Origin: CANHEE01 sp043777755
Lineage (GTDB): Bacteria > Bacteroidota > Bacteroidia > Chitinophagales > Saprospiraceae
Direction of reading: 5' to 3'
DNA length: 64,000 bases
NCBI GenBank assembly: GCA_043777755.1
Contig: JAYWHK010000074.1
Location: forward strand, 1-64,000
The stretch's first letter is position 1. Each line of letters begins with the position of its first letter. The notes beneath the pieces are model-generated. The model was not told the origin of the DNA, made no database searches, and was given only the letters and a program-made list of their open reading frames with translations. Of the stretch, positions 43,199 to 50,293 are shown one piece after another. A program made the position numbers and the translations under genes.

Positions 43199-44348
43199 TT
43201 CAATACAACATTTTGATACTATCATTGTTGGCGGTGGTTCAATGGGCGCAGCTGCGGCGTATCATTTGGCACAGCGTGGTGCGAAGGTTTTGGTGTTAGA
43301 ACAATTTGATTTTATCCATGACAATGGCGCACATGGTGGTCAAAGTCGCATTATCCGCAAAGCCTATTTTGAGCATCCTGATTATGTTCCGCTGTTGTTG
43401 CGGGCTTATCAAAATTGGGCGGATTTAGAACAAAAAACAGCAGAAAAAGTCTATCACGAAACAGGAATTGTTTATTTTGGTGCAAAAGGTGATGAATTAC
43501 TCGAAAATACAAAGGCTTCCGCTGAATTATACAACTTAAAATTGGATATTTTAGAAATGGATTTTGCAAAAAAACAATATCCAATATTTAGCGAAATCCC
43601 TAACGATTGGCAATGTCTTTTTGAACCCGAAGCTGGTTTTTTATTGGTAGAAAAATGTATCCGTTTGATGTTGCAAGAGGCAATCAAAATGGGAACTGTA
43701 GCGAAAGCGAGAGAAAAAGTTGTTTCTTGGGAAGCAATGGAAAAGGGCGTTCAAGTAAGCACCGAAAAGGGAATTTATACTGCGGATAAAATCGTTTTTA
43801 CAGCTGGTGCTTGGACAAATCAACTTTTATCAGCGTTAAAAATTCCTTTAAAAGTTACACGGCAAATCTTAGGTTGGGTTCGCCCTGACGATTGGGAAGC
43901 CTTCAAACTTGGCAATTTCCCTTGCTGGTTTGTCAGTGATGTCGAACAAGGCTTGTATTATGGAATGCCAATTGTAGAAAAAGAAAGCGTTTCTGGTGCA
44001 TTGGGTTTGAAATTGGGCGCACACCATCATGGTGCAGTAGTCAATCCCGACCAAGTAAATAGAAATATCAGTGCAGCCGACGAAGCTGATTTTCGATATG
44101 TCTTAGAAAAATACATTCCGAGTGCCAATGGCGATACTTTGGCGGTCAAAACTTGTCTTTACGCTAATTCGCCAGATGAGCATTTTATCATTGATTTTTT
44201 ACCTGACAATCAACGAGTTGTCTTCGCTTGTGGTTTTAGTGGACATGGCTTTAAGTTCGCTTCTGTGATTGGTGAAATTTTGGCAGACATGGCGATGTAC
44301 GGGAAAACGGATTTGCCCGTTGATTTTTTGAGCTTGCGTAGGTTTTGA
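43185..44348 (+). CDS. Monomeric sarcosine oxidase / N-methyl-L-tryptophan oxidase-like flavoenzyme
   Basis: 387 residues, GMC-like/DAO fold. FAD-binding GGGSMGAAAAYHLAQRG (about 16-33) and VLEQFDF; substrate-side HDNGAHGGQSRIIRKAYFEH; TCLYANSPDEHFIID with Cys324 at the position of the cysteine that carries FAD covalently in monomeric sarcosine oxidase. The end (GFSGHGFKFASVIGEILA) is typical. The family oxidises N-methyl amino acids (sarcosine, N-methyltryptophan) to the amine, formaldehyde and hydrogen peroxide. Substrate not certain. It overlaps the permease by 14 bases and follows it in the same operon. It ends near a GCGAC hairpin. Confidence 0.85.
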   Translation: MQTNNSIQHFDTIIVGGGSMGAAAAYHLAQRGAKVLVLEQFDFIHDNGAHGGQSRIIRKAYFEHPDYVPLLLRAYQNWADLEQKTAEKVYHETGIVYFGAKGDELLENTKASAELYNLKLDILEMDFAKKQYPIFSEIPNDWQCLFEPEAGFLLVEKCIRLMLQEAIKMGTVAKAREKVVSWEAMEKGVQVSTEKGIYTADKIVFTAGAWTNQLLSALKIPLKVTRQILGWVRPDDWEAFKLGNFPCWFVSDVEQGLYYGMPIVEKESVSGALGLKLGAHHHGAVVNPDQVNRNISAADEADFRYVLEKYIPSANGDTLAVKTCLYANSPDEHFIIDFLPDNQRVVFACGFSGHGFKFASVIGEILADMAMYGKTDLPVDFLSLRRF

Positions 44349-44349
44349 A

Positions 44350-44414
44350 GTAAGGACGACTTTGGTCGCACACGCTACGTTGGAAATCTATAGTACAACT
44401 AAAGTTGCCCTTAC
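44350..44414. repeat. Imperfect hairpin, GTAAGG...CCTTAC
   Basis: Ends GTAAGG / CCTTAC and inner GACTTT / AAAGTT pairs. It resembles the hairpin at 17675-17703. No T run, so it is probably not a classical terminator. Confidence 0.45.
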
Positions 44415-44450
44415 AACGCAATATTTTTTTATAAATATTAAAAAAATGCT

Positions 44451-44458
44451 TATTTTTG
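44451..44458 (+). promoter_or_regulatory. -7 box TATTTTTG, nearly leaderless, of the Nif3 gene
   Basis: Only four bases separate the box from the ATG at 44463, the same spacing as for the Fic gene. Confidence 0.6.
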
Positions 44459-44462
44459 CAAA

Positions 44463-45563
44463 ATGGTTAAGATAAAAAACATAACTCAATATTTAGAATA
44501 TATTGCGCCAACAGCATACCAAGAAAGTTACGATAATTCTGGGCTTATTGTAGGTGATTTAAATGTAGAATGTACAGGCGTTTTGATTTGTTTGGATAGT
44601 ACAGAAGACATTGTAAATGAGGCAATTGCAAAAGGTTGTAACCTTATTGTGGCGCACCATCCGATTGTTTTTAAAGGATTGAAAAGATTCAATGGAAAAA
44701 ATTACGTGGAGCGAACCGTTATCGCTGCCATTAAAAATGATGTGGCGATTTATGCCATTCACACCAACCTCGACAATGTTTTTGAAAATGGTGTAAATAC
44801 GATGATTGCTGAAAAATTAGGTTTGAAAAACTGCAAAATTCTTGCACCAAAACGACAAATTTTAAGCAAAATTACTACTTTTTGCCCAATTGATGCTACA
44901 CAAAAAGTGTTAGATGCGCTCCACGAATCGGGAGCTGGACAAATTGGCGATTATAAAAATTGTAGCTTTAGAAATATGGGTATTGGCGCATTTCAGCCAA
45001 GCGGAAATGCCAATCCTCATATTGGCTCAATTGACAAGCTCGAAGAAGTGGTTGAAAACCGTTTGGAATTGATTTTTCCAAGCTATTTGACTTCAAAAAT
45101 CCTTCAAACTTTGCGAACAGTACACCCTTATGAGGAAGTTGCTTATTACCTGACTTCGCTCGAAAACGCCAACCAAGAAGTTGGTAGCGGCATGATTGGC
45201 GACCTCGAAACGCCTTCTGATGAACTGAAATTCTTGACATTCATCAAAACAACCATGGAATGTGGCTCAATTCGCCATACGGATTTGTTAGGAAAAAAAA
45301 TAAAACGGGTAGCAGTTTGTGGTGGTGCAGGAGGCTTTTTATTAAATGATGCAATTTCGCAAGGTGCAGACCTTTTTGTAACAGCCGATTACAAGTATCA
45401 CGAGTTTTTTGATGCGGACAAAAAAATCATCATTGCAGATATTGGACATTATGAGAGCGAAAAATTCACAATTAATCTAATTTATTCGCTTATTTCAAAA
45501 AAGTTTCCTAACTTTGCGGTTAATTTGACAGATAAAAACACTAATCCTGTTAATTATCTGTAA
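44463..45563 (+). CDS. Nif3-like dinuclear metal centre protein
   Basis: 366 residues. Nif3 domain with YDNSGLIVGD, metal-ligand motif VAHHPIVFKGLK (about residue 65), HTNLD (about 100), and C-terminal ADYKYHEFFDADKKIIIADIGHYESE with His and Glu ligands. An insertion in the middle (about 135-250) with VRTVHPYEEVAYYLTSLE and VGSGMIGDLETP is the PII/CutA-like module of the longer members. Members form toroidal hexamers with two metals per subunit; the reaction is uncertain, and GTP cyclohydrolase 1 type 2 is only a label. The C4 zinc-ribbon gene 89 bases downstream is a common partner in this phylum. Confidence 0.9.
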   Translation: MVKIKNITQYLEYIAPTAYQESYDNSGLIVGDLNVECTGVLICLDSTEDIVNEAIAKGCNLIVAHHPIVFKGLKRFNGKNYVERTVIAAIKNDVAIYAIHTNLDNVFENGVNTMIAEKLGLKNCKILAPKRQILSKITTFCPIDATQKVLDALHESGAGQIGDYKNCSFRNMGIGAFQPSGNANPHIGSIDKLEEVVENRLELIFPSYLTSKILQTLRTVHPYEEVAYYLTSLENANQEVGSGMIGDLETPSDELKFLTFIKTTMECGSIRHTDLLGKKIKRVAVCGGAGGFLLNDAISQGADLFVTADYKYHEFFDADKKIIIADIGHYESEKFTINLIYSLISKKFPNFAVNLTDKNTNPVNYL

Positions 45564-45652
45564 ATCAATGGTTTAACAATCAAACGTTTTAACATAAGTA
45601 GGCTTAAAATGAACCCGACTCAGTTTCATTTTGCCTAAATACTTAAATATAC

Positions 45653-46432
45653 ATGGCAGCAGTTAAAGACTTAAGCGTTGCGGAAAAATTAAAGCAACTT
45701 TTTGAATTACAAATGGTTGATTCAGAATTGGATCAAATCTCTATTTTAAAAGGTGAACTTCCGATGGAAGTGGCTGATCTCGAAGATGAAATCGCAGGGA
45801 TGGACACTCGTTTGCAACGTACCAAAAACCAAATCAAAGAAGCAGAAGTGGAAGTTGCTCGTCACACGGCGAATATGGCAGACTCAGAAGGTCACATCGA
45901 GCGTTACACGAAGCAATTGGACAACGTAAAAAACAATCGTGAATACGAGGCGTTACAAAAAGAAATCGAGAATCAAAAACTCGAAATCCAATTGTCTGAA
46001 AAACGTGCAAGAGAACACAAGGCGATTGTAGCTCAAAAGCAAGAAGTACAATCAGCGACAGAAGTTCGCTTGGCTCAAAAAAATAAAGATGTTGAGAACA
46101 AAAAAGTAGAATTGGCTCAAATCATCGAAAAAACAGAGAAAGAAGAAGAAAAATTAAGCAAACGTACCGAAAAAGCACGTAAAAAAATCGAAGAACGTCT
46201 TTTGGCTGCCTACGATAAAACCCGCAAAAGCTACCGTAATGGTTTGGCTGTGGTGAAAGTAGAGCGTGACGCTTGCGGCGGTTGCTTCAATAAAGTACCT
46301 GCTCAAATCCAAATCGAAATCGCTTTGCGTAAGAAAATTCTTGCTTGCGAACACTGCGGACGTGTATTGGTGGACAACGATATTTTGAACTCTAACGAAG
46401 ATATTGTTCAAGTCGTTGCTGCGGAAGCATAG
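45653..46432 (+). CDS. C4-type zinc-ribbon coiled-coil protein (CdsZ-like)
   Basis: 259 residues. A long alpha-helical hairpin (about 10-190: LEDEIAGMDTRLQRTKNQIKE, NNREYEALQKEIENQKLEIQ) is followed by a zinc ribbon with C208-x2-C211 and C232-x2-C235 (ERDACGGCFNKVP, ILACEHCGRVLV). Typical length and domain order. Family members are thought to bind nucleic acid or a partner protein; the chlamydial relative CdsZ aids type III secretion, but no such system is here. Linked to Nif3 as in many Bacteroidota. A strong bidirectional terminator follows. Confidence 0.9.
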   Translation: MAAVKDLSVAEKLKQLFELQMVDSELDQISILKGELPMEVADLEDEIAGMDTRLQRTKNQIKEAEVEVARHTANMADSEGHIERYTKQLDNVKNNREYEALQKEIENQKLEIQLSEKRAREHKAIVAQKQEVQSATEVRLAQKNKDVENKKVELAQIIEKTEKEEEKLSKRTEKARKKIEERLLAAYDKTRKSYRNGLAVVKVERDACGGCFNKVPAQIQIEIALRKKILACEHCGRVLVDNDILNSNEDIVQVVAAEA

Positions 46433-46440
46433 ATTTCATA

Positions 46441-46489
46441 AATAAAAAAACGTCAGTAATCTGAGTAAGATTACTGACGTTTTTTTATT
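46441..46489. terminator. Bidirectional intrinsic terminator
   Basis: AAAAAAACGTCAGTAATCT and its complement with a five-base loop, between convergent genes. Confidence 0.85.
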
Positions 46490-46498
46490 TATTTTTAT

Positions 46499-47842
46499 TT
46501 ACTGTACGATTAATTTTCCTATGAAAACTACCTTTCCTTTTTTATCTAAAAGTCTAATAAAATACAATCCACTGCTTAGATTTTTTCTCTCGATTAAAAT
46601 TAATTTTTCTCCATTGGTATTGATTTTTTCCAAGATTTGACCTTGTAAATTAATGATTTCAAGCTGCGTAATTTGCTCGTAATCAGTACTTTCTATTAAT
46701 ACAAAGGCTTGATTGTCAAATGGATTTGGGAAAATTTTGACTTCCAACTTTTCACTTTCATCTCGCAAAAAAGTAGTGACAGGCGTAACTGCCCATTCAT
46801 TTTTAATGGTATGGAAAACGTTGTTCGTCATAAAATTTTGCCCATTAACGATAAATGTTGCTTGATTATTAATGACTATTCCTGAAGCAAGATTTTTTTT
46901 CACAGGAACTTTAAAAGAACAATACGCATAGCCTTGTGGCACAATACTTACATTTTGAAAATCATACTGTATAATATTTTGATTTTGAATACTATATGCA
47001 ATATTTTGATTGCCTAAAAGATTGTTTTCGATTTTTTCTTTTTGCCAAAAATCATTCATTTCATTTTGTAATTTCAAACCTGTAATCGCTTGATTTGTAG
47101 TGTTTTGAAATACAAAATAATAGGTCAAAACAGCATTCGTGTCAATGTTATTTTGCACACCAACGCCCGTTTGCAAAGCAAATTGATAAGATTGCAAAGC
47201 AGTATTTGGTGCATCAAGTGGCGTACAATTTATACTGCGAAACGGCTCAGTATCGTAATAAGGAAAGTTATTGTAAAGCCCAAAAGTCGGCGGCGTACCG
47301 CAAGCCTCGATACTGCTACCTGTTTTGTTACCGCCAGGATAGTTCGGTTCTTGGTCTAAAAAAACATGGTAAAAATGTCCATTTGCAGGTAAATTGTCTA
47401 TTGTTTGTGTAGTTCCTGGCAAAATCGGGTTGGTAATTTTTATGGTTTTTATCATCACTTCTTCTTCAATAATGCCACCTGTTCGGTTTGCTGTACTTGG
47501 TACAGTACCAAAATTTGTGACATCAATATACACTTGCCCGTTGGCACATCGCAACGATGTACGCAAGTATGCGCCTGACCAATTCGCAGGTTTCACAGCA
47601 TATTCATTCGGTCGGATATTTGCTTCAACACAAAGCGTTTTTCCTTGTAAAACACCTACTTTTGGCTTTAAAAATACAATAAAAGTATCTTTTTGGCTTA
47701 TGTTAATAGTTCCAAGATTAAAGCGACGACCATTGCTAATCGCAGTTGAAATTTTGCTCGAACTGACATAATCCAAATCGTCAAACGTGACATCAATATA
47801 CGAATTATTGGCAGCTGCCGACCCTGTGTTTTCAAACGTCAC
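46499..47842 (-). CDS. C-terminal half of a frameshifted T9SS protein
   Basis: 447 residues, beginning with a GTG that overlaps the stop of the upstream half (GTGA). The content matches the second half of the intact 933-residue paralogue at 6899-9700: DUF11-like segments, then a T9SS sorting domain (VKIFPNPFDNQAFVLIESTD to the end). It has no signal peptide of its own, so alone it could not reach T9SS. Joining the halves by a single-base shift at the overlap gives IGQTMPYL + VTFENTGSAAANNSY, which aligns without gaps to the paralogue's FCQSSTYTVNYCNKGSENAQ. A disrupted gene, a rescued frameshift or a sequencing slip are all possible. Confidence 0.8.
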   Translation of the reverse strand: MTFENTGSAAANNSYIDVTFDDLDYVSSSKISTAISNGRRFNLGTINISQKDTFIVFLKPKVGVLQGKTLCVEANIRPNEYAVKPANWSGAYLRTSLRCANGQVYIDVTNFGTVPSTANRTGGIIEEEVMIKTIKITNPILPGTTQTIDNLPANGHFYHVFLDQEPNYPGGNKTGSSIEACGTPPTFGLYNNFPYYDTEPFRSINCTPLDAPNTALQSYQFALQTGVGVQNNIDTNAVLTYYFVFQNTTNQAITGLKLQNEMNDFWQKEKIENNLLGNQNIAYSIQNQNIIQYDFQNVSIVPQGYAYCSFKVPVKKNLASGIVINNQATFIVNGQNFMTNNVFHTIKNEWAVTPVTTFLRDESEKLEVKIFPNPFDNQAFVLIESTDYEQITQLEIINLQGQILEKINTNGEKLILIERKNLSSGLYFIRLLDKKGKVVFIGKLIVQ

Positions 47843-49278
47843 AAATAAGGCATTGTCTGCCCTATTTGTAAATTGAAAGGTGGTTTTGTAATTTCTACCT
47901 GAAGTTGTGGCGCAACGTCATTCGCTTTTATGGCAAACTGAAAAGTCAGTGTATCAGGTTGTGAAATATTGAAAACCGTATCTTTTTTGCAAGGCTGCCA
48001 AAGCGAATTTAGTGTTTTTACACTCAAAACATGATTGCCTTGCGAAGTGTTAAACGCAAAATTTCCGTTGGTATCTGTATTTTGAAAAATAGACTGATTG
48101 TTTTTGTCTAAACGCATTTCCCAACTCTTGAGTGGCGTATCAGTCGCTACATCGTACTGACAATTGTTGTTTTTATCGTAAAAAACAAAACCTTTTACAT
48201 GGTAATTTTTGGGAAAATTATAACTCAAAAAAGTCTGATTGTTCCGCTTTCCAACAAACGTAATACCCTGATTGTCAGCACTAAAATCATTGCCGAGCTC
48301 TTGACTTTGGTAATGTGTCGTATCTTGCTGAACAAGGTTTTTATTGGCATCGTAACGATGAAAAAATACATTCGTATTGCCTGAAAAAGTGGCATTTTGA
48401 GCGTAATTTCCCAAGACTAAAAGTTCGTTCCCTTGTTTTTTGATGCTGCGAATCTCGTTAAATGGATATTGCGAAATATGAAAGTAATTTGCTAATAATG
48501 AGCTATTTACGGCATTAAACAGCGCAATTTTTGTTTTTCCATTTTCTTGATAAGCGATAAAAGTTTCGTTGGGATTAAGAACCTCGTTGCTGATGGCAAT
48601 TGGCGCAAAAGAAGTACTTAACGTCATTTCTTCTAAAAATGACATCGTACTACCCAATTGCACTTTGAAAAATTGGGTCGAATTGTTCGCAATATTGGCA
48701 AAAATAGCATACGTTCCATTACCTAAACCCTTGAAAAACAATCGTTTATAATTAATAGAAGGCGCACCAAGATACCAAGTTGCGGAACTTGTCAAAGCAT
48801 CTTGATTGTTAAATTCCAAAATCTGAATCACCGCTTGCGAAGTCAATTTATCAATCGCTGCGATGTAAAACCGATTGGGCGTAGTAGCGTCTTCGGCGAT
48901 GCCTTGCGGTATGAATTTCACAGCATTTCCAAAATTATAATTGATTTTTTCTACGCCTAAAGAATCTGTTTTTTTGAAAACAATAGAACTGTCTTTAGCT
49001 ATCAACCACAATATATCTAATTGATTGTTAGCCTTTTGCATCGCTAAAACTTCTCCTTGTGCGATGATTTTTTTACTCAAAAATTGTCCTGACAGATTTA
49101 TTTTTTGTAAAAAAACAGTGTTTGTATTTTGGACGGCTGCGAGGTAATCCGCAGCATTTTTCAGTAAAAACCGTCCTTCTTCGGGCAATGTTGCTGAATA
49201 GGTTTTGTCCCAAGCGGACTGCGCTGAGAGCGATTGCCACAAGGCAAAAAAGAGGTATAAAAGAAGGTGTTTTTTCAT
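47839..49278 (-). CDS. N-terminal half of a frameshifted T9SS protein
   Basis: 479 residues. Signal peptide (LLLYLFFALWQSLSAQ), a propeller-like region (about 25-360), and an SdrD/CNA-B-like segment (GFVFYDKNNNCQYDVATDT). It stops at NLQIGQTMPYL, where the paralogue at 6899-9700 continues. The next half lies one frame away with a 4-base overlap. As it stands the product would be exported to the periplasm but lack the T9SS signal. See the finding on this locus. Confidence 0.8.
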   Translation of the reverse strand: MKKHLLLYLFFALWQSLSAQSAWDKTYSATLPEEGRFLLKNAADYLAAVQNTNTVFLQKINLSGQFLSKKIIAQGEVLAMQKANNQLDILWLIAKDSSIVFKKTDSLGVEKINYNFGNAVKFIPQGIAEDATTPNRFYIAAIDKLTSQAVIQILEFNNQDALTSSATWYLGAPSINYKRLFFKGLGNGTYAIFANIANNSTQFFKVQLGSTMSFLEEMTLSTSFAPIAISNEVLNPNETFIAYQENGKTKIALFNAVNSSLLANYFHISQYPFNEIRSIKKQGNELLVLGNYAQNATFSGNTNVFFHRYDANKNLVQQDTTHYQSQELGNDFSADNQGITFVGKRNNQTFLSYNFPKNYHVKGFVFYDKNNNCQYDVATDTPLKSWEMRLDKNNQSIFQNTDTNGNFAFNTSQGNHVLSVKTLNSLWQPCKKDTVFNISQPDTLTFQFAIKANDVAPQLQVEITKPPFNLQIGQTMPYL

Positions 49279-49401
49279 TATTTTGAATGTTGTTTTATTG
49301 GACGCTGATTTGTGTCAGGATTATCAAGATAAATTAGTGGTCTATTTCGTTTTGACAAAAATTAAGTTGTATCATTTTTACGCTTTCAACTAAAAAAGCC
49401 G

Positions 49402-49409
49402 TAACTTTG
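49402..49409 (+). promoter_or_regulatory. -7 box TAACTTTG of the 49433 gene
   Basis: TAnnTTTG 24 bases before the ATG. Confidence 0.6.
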
Positions 49410-49432
49410 CATTATAAAAAATTCATTGTACA

Positions 49433-50071
49433 ATGGCAAAAGAGAAAAAATTAGCGGCTAATACAGATGTTCTTATTTCAACATTTCAATTGACGAAACA
49501 TATCGGTGGCGACTTGTTGGACAATTGGCTTGCGGCAGACGGCGTACTCTCGCCTTGGCAACAAGAATTGTTGAATAAAGTATATCAAAAATCGCTCAAT
49601 CACATCAGAGGTTGGAACGAAGAAGAACTCAAAATGAAATTATTGAGTTTTTTGTTCCTTATTTCCGAAGTGGAGGAAGAAAATCGTATCAGTACTTTTT
49701 TTGAACGTTCCATGTCAGCTGTTATCAATGGACATTTGCTTTCCGTCACTTGTGATTGTCTGATTGCTTCGCCTTTGGGTTACAATACGCCACAAACGCC
49801 TTATTTTTTCCTTCAAGAATTCAAAAAAGAAAAAGAACATAGTTCTGACCCCGAAGGGCAAATGTTGGCAGCAATGCTCATTGCTCAAGCTATGAATAAA
49901 GATGAAAAACCCATTTATGGTGCGTGGCTAACGGGCAGTACTTGGATTTTTACTGTTTTACATCAAAAAAACTACTATTTTAGCAACAACTTTGATGCTA
50001 CCAATAAAGTCAATCTGAATAAAATTGTATTTATCTTACGAAAATTGAAAGCATTGGTTTTGGAAGCCTGA
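49433..50071 (+). CDS. Hypothetical protein, possible PD-(D/E)XK nuclease fold
   Basis: 212 residues, soluble. It contains VTCDCLIASPLGYNTPQTPYFFLQEFKKEKEHSSDPEGQMLAAML in segments that read as an Asp, then E-F-K (E-x-K), then a Gln-rich helix: the order of a PD-(D/E)XK core (about residues 103-150). Similar small proteins are frequent in Bacteroidota with no known role. The catalytic reading is inference; the rest is helical with conserved Trp. It stands alone, with AT-rich repeats downstream. Confidence 0.55.
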   Translation: MAKEKKLAANTDVLISTFQLTKHIGGDLLDNWLAADGVLSPWQQELLNKVYQKSLNHIRGWNEEELKMKLLSFLFLISEVEEENRISTFFERSMSAVINGHLLSVTCDCLIASPLGYNTPQTPYFFLQEFKKEKEHSSDPEGQMLAAMLIAQAMNKDEKPIYGAWLTGSTWIFTVLHQKNYYFSNNFDATNKVNLNKIVFILRKLKALVLEA

Positions 50072-50099
50072 TTTGCAATAATCTATTTGTTATAGTATA

Positions 50100-50172
50100 G
50101 CAACACTGATTTTTATGATTCTTATGACGCTTTTATGATTTTATCCTAACTTATCTTAAAAATCAGTGTTGC
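50100..50172. repeat. AACACTGATTTTTATGATT palindromic repeat, copy 1
   Basis: GCAACACTGATTTTTATGAT at one end and AAAAATCAGTGTTGC at the other. It is followed 30 bases later by copy 2; the two fill most of the 50072-50293 gap. Confidence 0.8.
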
Positions 50173-50202
50173 TGTCCTGCATGATATTGGTTAAACGTGA
50201 TA

Positions 50203-50284
50203 GGAACACTGATTTTTATGATTTTTATGCCGCTTTTATGATTTTATCCTAATTTATCTTAAAAATCATAAGAATCAGTGTTCC
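50203..50284. repeat. AACACTGATTTTTATGATT palindromic repeat, copy 2
   Basis: GGAACACTGATTTTTATGAT...AATCAGTGTTCC, very like copy 1 but longer in the right arm (ATCATAAGAATCAGTG). Each copy ends with the next bases matching its own first bases, so arms covary. Confidence 0.8.
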
Positions 50285-50293
50285 CATCCTGTT

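Noticed and set aside
47836..47860. Programmed -1 frameshift at the split T9SS gene
   Set aside because: No X-XXY-YYZ slippery heptamer or obvious downstream stem was found at the join; a plain indel is the simpler reading.
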